Positions 45,494-53,617 of a stretch of 64,000 nucleotides of DNA are shown piece by piece. Position 1 is the stretch's first letter. Each line of letters starts with the position of its first letter. The notes beneath the pieces are model-generated. The model did not search any database and was not told where the DNA came from. It saw only the letters and a program-made list of their open reading frames with translations. The DNA is taken from contig PLHW01000037.1 of assembly GCA_003139095.1 (NCBI GenBank), forward strand, positions 26,490 through 90,489, in the 5' to 3' direction. The translations under genes and the position numbers were made by a program. Source of the DNA: Acidobacteriaceae bacterium (GTDB taxonomy: Bacteria > Acidobacteriota > Terriglobia > Terriglobales > Acidobacteriaceae).

Positions 45494-45582
45494 CGCCGAT
45501 GATTGTAAATGAACTTGCCGTGTCAAAAGGAGGTTTGTCGATCTCTCGCGGCGTCTTCGCGACCGCACTTCATCCTTCGCAT

Positions 45583-45828
45583 TTATCTCCCCAGCTTGCG
45601 CAGAAATTCCTGCTCGTCCATGCGGTACTTAAAAGCCTTCCGCCCGTTAATAAAAACGACGGGCACTTCCTCGTTGTAAAGCCGTCGCGTCTCCTCATCG
45701 GCATCGATATCGACCACTCGCAAACAAAACTCCGCGCGCTCCCGCAACCGCTCCAGGCTCTCCTTCACCACCTCGCAAAGATGACACTCCTTGCGCGTAT
45801 AAAGAACAACCTCATGCCGCTCCGCCAA
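45583..45828 (-). CDS. Glutaredoxin-like thiol protein
   Basis: Protein of 81 aa with a thioredoxin fold of glutaredoxin size: VVLYTRKECHLCEVVKESL with the redox pair C15-x2-C18, VVDIDADEE, and the cis-Pro loop EVPVVFINGRK. Bacterial relatives (DUF836/glutaredoxin family) reduce disulfides or bind clusters. It lies upstream of the acyl-CoA synthetase gene (90 bp gap, same strand) and divergent from the SDR gene. Confidence 0.88.
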   Translation of the reverse strand: MAERHEVVLYTRKECHLCEVVKESLERLRERAEFCLRVVDIDADEETRRLYNEEVPVVFINGRKAFKYRMDEQEFLRKLGR

Positions 45829-45959
45829 ACATTCCCTCCGTTGTAAAAAGAAAGTTTAGCAGTCTGCCGCCAGCCTGGAACCGCCGCGCGCGCACCGGAG
45901 TCCTGCGCGCGCCGCACTCGCTCGACCTGCGAGGCGCGCCCTTCAAGTAAAATCCGTGG

Positions 45960-46733
45960 ATGACGAAAAAGTCGCCCATGAAGAATAAGGTGATCGACAG
46001 TCCCGCGCCCCTGTCCGGAAAAATCGTTCTCGTCACGGGCGCCGCGAAAAGACTGGGTCGCGCCATCGCTCTCGCGGCCGCCGACCATGGCGCAACCGTA
46101 GCCATCACCTTCCGCGAATCCGAGCCCGAGGCCCGCCAAGTCGTCGAACAGATTGCCCAGCGCGGCGCGGACGCACTCGCCCTGCGCTGCGACGTGACCG
46201 ACGAGTTGAGCGTTCGCGAGATGGTAAAAGAAGTAGTCAGCGAGCTCGGCGCCATTGACGTGCTCGTCAATAATGCCGCCAACTACTCCACCGTGGAATT
46301 CGCCAAGCTCACCGTCCAGCAATGGGACGCGATCTTTGCCTCCAATACCCGCGGCCCATTTCTCGTCTCGCGTGAGGCTCTCCCTCACTTGAAAAAGCGC
46401 CGCGGCCGCATCGTCAATATGGGATCGCTCGGCGGCCTCCGGCCATGGCCCACGCATGCGCATTATTGCTCGTCAAAAGCCGCCCTGCACATGCTCACCC
46501 GCGTCATGGCCAAAGCGCTCGCGCCCGAAATTTCCGTCAACACCGTCGCTCCCGGAATGATCGATCTCGGCGAGAAGGCCGCGGCCGCCTTCATGCGGCG
46601 CACCGCCAAAGACACTCCCATGGCGCGCAACGGAACCGCCGCCGACATCTCCGCCGCCGTCATGTTTTTCGCCACCGCTCCATCTTTTATTACCGGGCAA
46701 CTCCTAGCCGTCGATGGCGGCCTCGGCCTCTAG
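45960..46733 (+). CDS. Short-chain dehydrogenase/reductase (FabG/pteridine-reductase-like)
   Basis: Protein of 257 aa. Classical SDR features: VLVTGAAKRLGRAIA (Rossmann loop with the Arg-Leu typical of FolM/pteridine reductases), CDVTDELS, DVLVNNAANYS, catalytic IVNMGSLGG Ser and HYCSSKAAL (YxxxK), and a final FITGQLLAVDGGLGL. NADPH preference is likely from the Lys-Arg in the first loop. The ATG at 45960 or 45978 may be used. Substrate unknown. Confidence 0.9.
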   Translation: MTKKSPMKNKVIDSPAPLSGKIVLVTGAAKRLGRAIALAAADHGATVAITFRESEPEARQVVEQIAQRGADALALRCDVTDELSVREMVKEVVSELGAIDVLVNNAANYSTVEFAKLTVQQWDAIFASNTRGPFLVSREALPHLKKRRGRIVNMGSLGGLRPWPTHAHYCSSKAALHMLTRVMAKALAPEISVNTVAPGMIDLGEKAAAAFMRRTAKDTPMARNGTAADISAAVMFFATAPSFITGQLLAVDGGLGL

Positions 46734-46852
46734 CGCCACAGCCGCGAGATTCCGCTGATGCCTTCGCACACCGGCATCGCGCCGCCCAGCACTGAAATTC
46801 AATTTGTCTTCTCACCCCACACTCGCGTATCGTTCCGTCTTTGGCCTAACCA

Positions 46853-47431
46853 ATGACAAAACTATTGTGCTCCCTGGGCATTCTTCTCCTGGCATTCTCC
46901 TTCGCCGCAGCCGAGGACCGTCCCGAAGAGGGCGGCCACGAACTCGAAGTCTGGACGGGCGGCGGCCATTCTGTCCCCGGCGGCACCAAGGACACCAGCG
47001 TCTGGAATGCCGGCGTTCGCTACGGCTGGGTCTTGACCGCTCCGCACGGTCCCGGCTTTCTCAGCGGACGTTTCGAGTACGCCGTCGATGCCGTCCCGCT
47101 CTTCATGGTCTTCCAGCGCGCCAATACCGCCTACGGTGCCGGAGTGAGTCCCTTCGCGCTTAAATGGATTTTCGCCACTCGCGGCAGCGCCGAGCCATAC
47201 TTGGAATTAAACGGCGGCACTCTCTTCACCACGCACGAAGTCCCGGCCGGAACCTCGACCGTGAATTTCACTTCCAGCGCGGCCTTAGGCGTGCATTTTC
47301 TCGGCGCTCGCACCTGGTCCCTCGAAGCCCGCTATATGCATATTTCCAACGCCGGCTTGACCACGCCCAACTCCGGCATCAACACGGTCCAGGTCCGCCT
47401 CGGCTTCGGAAAATTCCTCGGCAAGAAATAG
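46853..47431 (+). CDS. pagL: PagL-type lipid A 3-O-deacylase / acyloxyacyl hydrolase
   Basis: Protein of 192 aa with a signal peptide (LGILLLAFSFAAA). The C-terminal signature LEARYMHISNAGLTTPNSGIN carries the His-x-Ser catalytic pair followed by the Asn-Ala and Asn-x-Gly-x-Asn motif of PagL family outer-membrane enzymes. Strand-like segments throughout suit an eight-stranded barrel. PagL removes the 3-O acyl chain from lipid A. It is convergent with a downstream membrane-protein gene, with a shared terminator. Confidence 0.82.
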   Translation: MTKLLCSLGILLLAFSFAAAEDRPEEGGHELEVWTGGGHSVPGGTKDTSVWNAGVRYGWVLTAPHGPGFLSGRFEYAVDAVPLFMVFQRANTAYGAGVSPFALKWIFATRGSAEPYLELNGGTLFTTHEVPAGTSTVNFTSSAALGVHFLGARTWSLEARYMHISNAGLTTPNSGINTVQVRLGFGKFLGKK

Positions 47432-47471
47432 GGCAGGAATTCGGCTCCTGAATTAGATCTTCTTCCAGGCG

Positions 47472-47501
47472 CCGCGGCCAAGTAAAGCCGCGGTCTTTCT
47501 T
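47472..47501. terminator. Intrinsic terminator after the PagL-like gene
   Basis: CCGCGGC-CAAGTAAA-GCCGCGG (47472-47493) forms a 7-bp GC stem followed by TCTTTCTT. It lies 40 bp after the pagL-like stop and 30 bp before the end of the convergent gene. Confidence 0.7.
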
Positions 47502-47522
47502 CATCCGTCTCCAGTTGGATGA

Positions 47523-49094
47523 TTAGGTCACACTCTTCTCGCCTAAAACGCTCCTCACCCGAACCACCGCCCACCCCAGCGCCGCCAGCCCCGCCAACCA
47601 GATCGCGAACGCCGCCCTCACCACCCACTCCGGCGCCGCTCCCACGCGCCGCAAAAGAAACGGCAGAAAATTCCACGTCGTGATGTGAACGTAATCCCAC
47701 GGATCGTACGTCATCGACTCGTTGTTCAATCCCCAAGCGTCCATCTTGCCCAGCGCGAACCCTGCGATATTCTTAAACCGCAGCGCGATCACAAATGTCG
47801 GATGCCCCATCGTTTCCATCTGATAAATTTCCAGTGGAAGCCAGAACATAAGCGACGCGACCTGGATGACGAAGCTCGTAGCGACGAAGGCAATCCCCGC
47901 CCGCCACATCCATGCCCCGAGATTCGCGCGATACTTTAGCAGCAGCGGCACCGCTATCAACGCCACAAACTCCACCGCCGTCGATACATACCGGTCTCCC
48001 CACGCAAAGTCCCCCGCCCAGTACGTGTATCGCGCATAAAAACAGATGTACCCGGCCAGCATCCCCAGCGAAGCCACGGCATATGCGCACACTTCGCCCG
48101 GCAGCCGCTTCCACAAAATCGCCAGCAGCAAAATTGCCAGCACGAGCAGCGGATCGAACAGAAAAATCGACTTCTCCGGCTTGAACAGTGCGCCCACCAC
48201 TCCTTCATGGAACGGCGTGCTCCACGGAAAATTCAACGGCAATGTCGGATCCTGCTGCCGCGCCTCTCGCGCAAAAATCGGTATGTACGTGCTCGTGAAC
48301 GATCCAAACCGGTAGTAGCTGTAACCGCGCTCGATCAGCAGAAACAGCGCATACACCGGTGCGGCAATCTTCGTGTAAGCAACAAATCGCCCCCAAATCT
48401 CGCGCATGCCGCTGCCTTCGAATAAAAGAACGAGAAGAATGAAAACTCCCGCCGCCATCAGGTCGAGCCCGGTCGTGATTCGCGTCAGCAGGTTCAGTCC
48501 CAGCGCCGCCGACCCCACAAAAAGCGCCCGCCGCGACCCCGTGCGCAGCCATTCATACTGGAATGACAAGCCCACCAGCGTCAGCAGCATGATGTAGTTG
48601 TTTTCCTGCATGTTCTGCGTGTAGTGCAGGTGTGTGGTGCAAAAAAGCAGCGCAAGCACTCCAATCCCCGCTTCTTTCACCGAAAAGCGCATTTGCCGCA
48701 AGAAGCGGAACGCCATCAGCGCAGTCAGCACATTCACCAGCATGCTCGTGAAGTAGCTGACCACAATGCTGCGCACGGCTGGGTCGTCTTCATAGTGCGC
48801 AAACATCGGCAGTCGCGCCACCGCTGTTCCCACCAGATCCGCCGGCAGCATCAGCAGGCTTTGCCCAATCCCGTACCAGCTATAGATCCGCCCATCACGC
48901 CCGTGCAGTCCAAACTCCGGATATTCATTCGGAAAAACCTGCGGCTCCGAAGTCCACAGCCAGTGCGCGGTTTGCAGCCGGTGCATCGTGTCCGCCGTCC
49001 CCAGTTCGCCCGACTGCACAACAAAGGCGAGTAGCCCGGCCACCACGCACAAAATAAAAACTGGTTCCCGCAGACGGCTTAAATAGGAAGGCAT
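47523..49094 (-). CDS. Polytopic membrane protein, GT-C glycosyltransferase-like
   Basis: Protein of 523 aa with about 12 membrane helices. The first extracytoplasmic loop after helix 1 is acidic and aromatic (GELGTADTMHRLQTAHWLW, then FPNEYPEFGLHGRDG), which is the usual position of the catalytic Asp in GT-C (PMT/ArnT/GT39-like) enzymes. I cannot assign a substrate, and no strong motif fixes the family. It is transcribed alone, 229 bp downstream of the Spy-like gene. Confidence 0.65.
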   Translation of the reverse strand: MPSYLSRLREPVFILCVVAGLLAFVVQSGELGTADTMHRLQTAHWLWTSEPQVFPNEYPEFGLHGRDGRIYSWYGIGQSLLMLPADLVGTAVARLPMFAHYEDDPAVRSIVVSYFTSMLVNVLTALMAFRFLRQMRFSVKEAGIGVLALLFCTTHLHYTQNMQENNYIMLLTLVGLSFQYEWLRTGSRRALFVGSAALGLNLLTRITTGLDLMAAGVFILLVLLFEGSGMREIWGRFVAYTKIAAPVYALFLLIERGYSYYRFGSFTSTYIPIFAREARQQDPTLPLNFPWSTPFHEGVVGALFKPEKSIFLFDPLLVLAILLLAILWKRLPGEVCAYAVASLGMLAGYICFYARYTYWAGDFAWGDRYVSTAVEFVALIAVPLLLKYRANLGAWMWRAGIAFVATSFVIQVASLMFWLPLEIYQMETMGHPTFVIALRFKNIAGFALGKMDAWGLNNESMTYDPWDYVHITTWNFLPFLLRRVGAAPEWVVRAAFAIWLAGLAALGWAVVRVRSVLGEKSVT

Positions 49095-49267
49095 CCCTCA
49101 AATGATATTGCCCGCCACCCAATTTGCCCACGAAAACAATCTCTATGATTTTGAATTGTTCCGCGTTGAATGGCCCGCCCACGATGGCTCCGCGCACACA
49201 AAAGCAAAGCCCCGCCTGTGCAGGGCCCTCTGAGTGTGCAACTCGTTTTCATTCGTGAATCGTTCCG

Positions 49268-49333
49268 CGACCAACAGCGAACGACCAACGACGAACAGCG
49301 AACGACGAAACGACGAACGACGACTAACGACCC
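49268..49333. repeat. Heptamer repeat array AACGAC(C/G), copy B, across a stop codon
   Basis: About eight units of AACGAC(C/G) or close variants (AACAGCG, AAACGACG) fill 49268-49333. The TAG stop of the Spy-like gene (49324-49326, minus strand) lies inside the array. Confidence 0.8.
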
Positions 49334-49716
49334 TCTGCCGCCTGCTTCCGGTGTTCTTCTTGCAGCTTGTCAAACTTTGTCTGCTGCTCCTCGGTAAGCA
49401 GCGCGCGCAGCTTGGTGTTTGCGTCCTCGTGAATCGCGCGCATCTTCGACCGGTTGTCTTCGAACGAGCCGGAAGAGTTGTCCATCACCCGCTTCGCCTC
49501 ATCGTGTTCATCTTGCAGAATCGCCCTCACACCGGGCTTCTGCGCCTCCGTCAACTTCAGCTTGTGCGAGAGTTCGTTCAGTTGATCGTCTACCGACCGC
49601 ATATGCCGCGGCCCGTTCCCCTGCCCATTGTCTCCGCCATGACGAGGTCCCCGCTGCGCAAGCATCGCCCCGGTCGCCAGCAACGCCAACATCATCACTG
49701 CAAATAATCGTTTCAT
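49324..49716 (-). CDS. Spy/CpxP-like periplasmic protein
   Basis: Protein of 130 aa. The ATG at 49716 is preceded by GGAG at suitable spacing; longer in-frame sequence upstream runs into repeats and the ATPase gene and is not coding. Signal peptide (MMLALLATGAMLAQ), then a basic, Gly-rich linker and a helical region with two LTxxQ-like motifs (KLTEAQKPGVRAIL and LLTEEQQTKF), as in Spy/CpxP chaperones and metal-sensing CnrX-type proteins. Located immediately downstream of the iron operon on the same strand, so it may be an envelope-stress or metal-linked partner. Confidence 0.75.
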   Translation of the reverse strand: MKRLFAVMMLALLATGAMLAQRGPRHGGDNGQGNGPRHMRSVDDQLNELSHKLKLTEAQKPGVRAILQDEHDEAKRVMDNSSGSFEDNRSKMRAIHEDANTKLRALLTEEQQTKFDKLQEEHRKQAAEGR

Positions 49717-49749
49717 TATCATTTCTCCGCCATTGGAAGCCCGCGTCCT

Positions 49750-49784
49750 AACGACCAACGACGAACGACGAACGACCAACGACC
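49750..49784. repeat. Heptamer repeat array AACGAC(C/G), copy C
   Basis: Five exact 7-bp units (AACGACC or AACGACG) lie in the 83-bp gap between the ATPase-DtxR gene and the Spy-like gene. Confidence 0.85.
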
Positions 49785-49799
49785 ACCGAGGAACGGTCA

Positions 49800-51026
49800 T
49801 CACTGCCGCGCCACCGCCACTGGCGCGCGCGTCGCATCCGCCTGCTTGCCGCAGCACGGTCCCGGCGGAATCGGCGACCCATGCGGGCACGTCTTCGGAT
49901 GGCCCAAAAATGCGCAGATTTTATCCGTCGCTTCGGCCGACAGAATATGCTCGAACTTGCACGCCTGCTGCTCAATTTCCGTTTCGCTGTCCATCGCCAG
50001 CGAGTCCGTAAACAGTCGCTCCGCCAGTCGATGCCGCCGGATAATATCCGCCGCCCGGTGTCGTCCTCGCGTCGTCAGTTCCACCATCAGCGACCCCTCG
50101 CCGCTTGAAACCCCGCTCGGCTTCAGCGCGTCATGGCAAGGATTCACGAACGGCTTGTGATCGTGCATCTCCGGTGGATGCGGATGCGTCCTCACCAGTT
50201 CCATCGCTTCCATCTTCTCAATCGCAATCGACACCGGCAGCGCGCCGTGCACCTCCATCCGCGCAACCTCCGCGATCTCGCCATGCTCCTCGATCACAAA
50301 CAGTTCTTCCAGCACCTCGTCGAACTGCTCTTCGTCCGCCATCGCAAAAACTTCCTGCGCCGCAATCTTGCCGTGATGCAGTTCAATCCGCCGGTCCGCC
50401 AGTCGCGCCACCACCGGGTCATGCGTCACCATAACAATCGTCCGCCCTTGCTGGTGCAGTTCCCGCAGCAGGCGCAGCACAATCTCTTCATTCACCGCGT
50501 CCAGGTTTCCCGTCGGCTCGTCTGCCAAAACAATCTTCGGATCGTTGATCAGCGCCCGCGCAATGCAAACCCGTTGCTGCTCTCCCCCCGACAACTGCGA
50601 CGGAAGATGGCCCGCGCGATCCCGCAACCCAACGCGCTCCAGCGCGTCCAGCGCTTCTTTCTCGTCCGTCATGCTGTGAAAGTACTGCGCCAGCATCACG
50701 TTCTCTACCGCCGTCAGATACGGAATCATGTGAAATTGCTGGAACACAAATCCAATCGTCTCCGCGCGCACCCGATTCAAATCCGCAGGACTAAGACTTG
50801 CCACGTTCTGATCGTCCAACCAGATCTCGCCGCTCGTCGGCCGGTCCAGGCAGCCAATCAGATTCACCATCGTGCTCTTCCCGCTGCCCGAGGGCCCCAT
50901 CATCGCCACCCACTCGCCCGGCGCAATCGAGAGAGAAATATTATCGAGGGCATTGATCACGCTGCGGCCGCCGTTTTGCTCTTCGCGCGCCGGATAACTC
51001 TTCGTCACGTTCTTGAGTTTGATCAT
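49800..51026 (-). CDS. ABC ATPase fused to a DtxR/IdeR-type metalloregulator
   Basis: Protein of 408 aa; ATG at 51026 preceded by AAGGAAGAAACCAGG. Residues 1-230 are a MacB/LolD-type ATPase: Walker A GPSGSGKST (44-52), signature LSGGEQQR (145-152), Walker B VLADEPTGNLD (from 166), H-loop His202. Residues about 232-393 match the DtxR family: a winged-helix-like N-part (DEVLEELFVIEEHGEIAEVA, then a shortened HTH region), LVELTTRGRHRAADIIRRHR, AERLF, and the metal site QQACKFEHILS with Cys356, Glu359 and His360, then FLGHPKTCPHGSPIP. His332 and Glu336 correspond to the ancillary site; the residue equivalent to IdeR His98 is Glu352. It may sense Fe2+ and either regulate DNA or couple metal status to transport. 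Confidence 0.88.
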   Translation of the reverse strand: MIKLKNVTKSYPAREEQNGGRSVINALDNISLSIAPGEWVAMMGPSGSGKSTMVNLIGCLDRPTSGEIWLDDQNVASLSPADLNRVRAETIGFVFQQFHMIPYLTAVENVMLAQYFHSMTDEKEALDALERVGLRDRAGHLPSQLSGGEQQRVCIARALINDPKIVLADEPTGNLDAVNEEIVLRLLRELHQQGRTIVMVTHDPVVARLADRRIELHHGKIAAQEVFAMADEEQFDEVLEELFVIEEHGEIAEVARMEVHGALPVSIAIEKMEAMELVRTHPHPPEMHDHKPFVNPCHDALKPSGVSSGEGSLMVELTTRGRHRAADIIRRHRLAERLFTDSLAMDSETEIEQQACKFEHILSAEATDKICAFLGHPKTCPHGSPIPPGPCCGKQADATRAPVAVARQ

Positions 51027-51056
51027 CCTGGTTTCTTCCTTGTGACGGCCAACCAA

Positions 51057-51150
51057 CTATTGACTCATTGAACCAACCACTCAATGATTCAATCACTCTA
51101 CGATTCAATCACTCAATGAATCAATCATTCAATGATTCAATCGCATTCCC
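51057..51150. repeat. Octamer tandem repeat ATTGA(A/G)T(C/G) between operon genes
   Basis: Read on the minus strand, about 11 consecutive 8-bp units of ATTGAATC/ATTGAATG/ATTGAGTG type fill most of the 124-bp gap between the second permease stop and the ATPase start. The array interrupts an otherwise tightly packed operon and is AT-rich against a GC-rich background. Confidence 0.8.
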
Positions 51151-52323
51151 CTATTCTCCCCTCAGAATAATTGCCGGCTGCACTCGCCGCAGAAGCCCAA
51201 TCGGCAGTACCGCCGAAATCAGCGCTACCGCCACGCTCCCCGCCAGCACATACGGAAACACGCTGAAGCGCGGAACTACCGGCGCGTGAAAATTCACCCG
51301 TCCAATCCATGCCGCCACGCCCACCCCAATCAGAAATCCGATGATCGCGCCCACCACTCCCAGCGCCGCCGCTTCCGCCGCAAAAAATCCGTTCACCAGC
51401 CGCTCCCGTGCTCCCAGCGCCTTCATGATTGCGAAGTCCCGCCGCCGGTCAAACACCCATCCAATCAGCGTCGCCAGCACGCACAGCGCCGACGTCAGCA
51501 CCACCAGCGTTGCCGATGCGTACAGCGTGGCGCGCGTCTTGTCCAGCACGTTCGCCTCGCCTTCCATAATCTGCCGCACCGGTCGCACATCGGCCGCCGG
51601 AAGCGCCGCCACCAGTTGCTGAATGCTCTTCTCAATTTCCTCGGGCGTGCCATTCACCGCCAGTTCCACCGTCGATGGCGCAATGCCCGTCCAGCTTTCA
51701 AACTCCGTTTGATCGAGATAAATTCTGCTGTCTTCGCCCGCCCCGGTTTGCAGCAAACCCACGGGCGTGAGGTGAATCGTCTTGCCCTGGAACGTAAGGT
51801 CAAATGGTCGTCGCGACGCCGTGACCACCGCGGCCGCCCGCATCCCCACCAATGCCTGGCCGCTATTGGCGCCTGCTTCCGGCCAGTGCGTGACGCTCCA
51901 CCAGTGATTCAACTGTCGTGCCCGCGCAAAATCCGTGCCCACCACTACCACCGATTGCCCATCGCTCGTCCGCGCCACCGCATACGCAAACGGCACCGCC
52001 ACCGTCTTCAGCGCCACCGCCGATTCTATCCGCTGCATCGCCCCCGCCGGCAGCGCCTGTCCATCTTTCGCCACGATCACCACATTCGCGCCGTAGTTCC
52101 GAAACTCATTGCGCAGCTTCGCCTGCACATCCACGTACAGGTTCATCATCGCCGTCGCCACCGCCGCCGCCACAATCATCGCCAATAGCGCCGACGCCGC
52201 CCGCCCTCTTCGCAGCATCGCCGCCCGCACCAGCATCCGCACAAACATCGACGTATGTGGAGCCTTCGCCCGCCGCTCCGCAACCTCGCCCGCCGTCCGC
52301 AGCGCCGCCACAGTCGTGCTCAT
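51151..52323 (-). CDS. FtsX/MacB-type permease of the iron operon, second
   Basis: Protein of 390 aa. N-terminal helix (GRAASALLAMIVAAAVATAMM) after a basic start, a large extracytoplasmic domain (about 65-260), then three C-terminal helices with VFDRRRDFAIMKALGARERLV, the FtsX core, and a last helix ending LLRRVQPAIILRGE. Start overlaps the upstream permease stop by ATGA (52320-52323), so the two permeases are translationally coupled and probably form a heterodimer served by the downstream ATPase. Related permease pairs accompany FTR1 in Campylobacter-type iron loci. Confidence 0.88.
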   Translation of the reverse strand: MSTTVAALRTAGEVAERRAKAPHTSMFVRMLVRAAMLRRGRAASALLAMIVAAAVATAMMNLYVDVQAKLRNEFRNYGANVVIVAKDGQALPAGAMQRIESAVALKTVAVPFAYAVARTSDGQSVVVVGTDFARARQLNHWWSVTHWPEAGANSGQALVGMRAAAVVTASRRPFDLTFQGKTIHLTPVGLLQTGAGEDSRIYLDQTEFESWTGIAPSTVELAVNGTPEEIEKSIQQLVAALPAADVRPVRQIMEGEANVLDKTRATLYASATLVVLTSALCVLATLIGWVFDRRRDFAIMKALGARERLVNGFFAAEAAALGVVGAIIGFLIGVGVAAWIGRVNFHAPVVPRFSVFPYVLAGSVAVALISAVLPIGLLRRVQPAIILRGE

Positions 52324-53615
52324 CCTTCACCTCGCAGCGCAAATACCGGATCGAACTTCACCGCCCGCCGGATCGCCGCCGCGCTTCCCGCAAACGTCAC
52401 AAAAACCGCAATCGCCAGAATGATCGGAAACAGCACCGGCTGAATCGAAATCTGCGAATTGAAAATCGATCGCCCAATCTGATGCGCCAGCAACGCCCCC
52501 CCGGTAAATCCGGCAATGCCCCCAATCACCGCGAGTATGAAGGCTTCCGCAAAAAAAATCGCCGCTACCGCGAAGTTTCCCGCTCCCAGCGCTTTCATTA
52601 ATCCAACTTCCAGCCGCCGCTCATAAATCGCCGTCGCCATCGCCGCTGAAACCGCCAACGCCGCCGCCAGCAGCGCCGCCAGCGATACCAGCAGCATCAG
52701 CCCTTTAATCCGCGCCAGCACCGTGCCTTCGTTCTGCGCCACCTGCCGGATCTGCTCCGCATGCGAATGCGGGATCGCCTCCTGCAGTTGATACGCGATC
52801 GACTCCACGTATGGCGAGCAATACCAGCGGTCGTAAACCTCGGGCGTCATCGTTTTCGGGTCGCGCGTCGAAAGCGCATCCGGCGGCTTGGTCAGCGCGC
52901 TCACATACACGCGCCGCACCGCGCCCGGTTTCCCGAGGATCTGCTGCGCTACCCCGAGCGGCGCCACAATCTGATCGTCCTCCACCCCGCCCGTCGACAA
53001 AATCCCGGAAATCGAAAATTCGCGCCCTCCAACCTCAATCGAATCTCCCGCGTGCTTTCCCAGCTTTGCCGCCAGTCGCTCGCCCACCAGCACATCTTGC
53101 GACTCGTCATCCGGCCATCCGCACGCTACCGCATCGCCCGCCCCGCAACTCCCCGCCACCTTCCACCACGGATGCGTAATCCTTACTCCTGTCGAAAATT
53201 CTTCCTTCCCAAAACTCAACTTCTTATTAAAGTACGTGCCCAGCAGCGTCACGTCCTGCAAACCCGCGCCCGTCGCCACTTTCACCGTCACCGGCAGCAT
53301 CGGCGAAAATCCAACAATATTGTGATGCCAGAATGTCCCGCGAATTTTCGGCAAGTCCGCTTCGTTCAAAAAAGCCCCGTCGCTCGGCGGTTTCAAATTG
53401 ATCCCGCCAATCTCCACGTCCAGCGTGTCTTCCTGCGGAGTCACCACCAGGTTTGCGCCGTAGCTGCGCAATTCGCGATTGATCTTGTCGCCGATATCCG
53501 TCGCCACCGCAATCATGGCCGTCGCCACCGCCACGCCCAGCGTGATCGCAATTCCCGCCAGAAGTTTGCGGCGCGTTTGCCGCCGGAACGATTCGTAAAC
53601 AAGGCGTGGGAACAT
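52320..53615 (-). CDS. FtsX/MacB-type permease of the iron operon, first
   Basis: Protein of 431 aa. The ATG at 53615 (MFPRLVYESFRRQTRRKLL) lies 2 bp after the FTR1 stop; an upstream extension overlaps FTR1 and is not used. Helix 1 (LLAGIAITLGVAVATAMIAVA) precedes a large extracytoplasmic domain with four or more Cys (SCGAGDAVACGWPDDE, and YCSPYVESIAYQ), followed by the FtsX core (YERRLEVGLMKALGAGNFAV) and two more helices. The Cys-containing loop is absent in the second permease and may bind metal or a partner domain. Confidence 0.88.
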   Translation of the reverse strand: MFPRLVYESFRRQTRRKLLAGIAITLGVAVATAMIAVATDIGDKINRELRSYGANLVVTPQEDTLDVEIGGINLKPPSDGAFLNEADLPKIRGTFWHHNIVGFSPMLPVTVKVATGAGLQDVTLLGTYFNKKLSFGKEEFSTGVRITHPWWKVAGSCGAGDAVACGWPDDESQDVLVGERLAAKLGKHAGDSIEVGGREFSISGILSTGGVEDDQIVAPLGVAQQILGKPGAVRRVYVSALTKPPDALSTRDPKTMTPEVYDRWYCSPYVESIAYQLQEAIPHSHAEQIRQVAQNEGTVLARIKGLMLLVSLAALLAAALAVSAAMATAIYERRLEVGLMKALGAGNFAVAAIFFAEAFILAVIGGIAGFTGGALLAHQIGRSIFNSQISIQPVLFPIILAIAVFVTFAGSAAAIRRAVKFDPVFALRGEG

Positions 53616-53617
53616 CG

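Noticed and set aside
49717..49890. N-terminal extension of the Spy-like protein
   Set aside because: It reads through the heptamer repeat and into the end of the ATPase gene; the signal peptide starts at 49716.
49268..51150. Repeat arrays that could suggest CRISPR
   Set aside because: Units are 7-8 bp, contiguous and without unique spacers; no cas genes are present.
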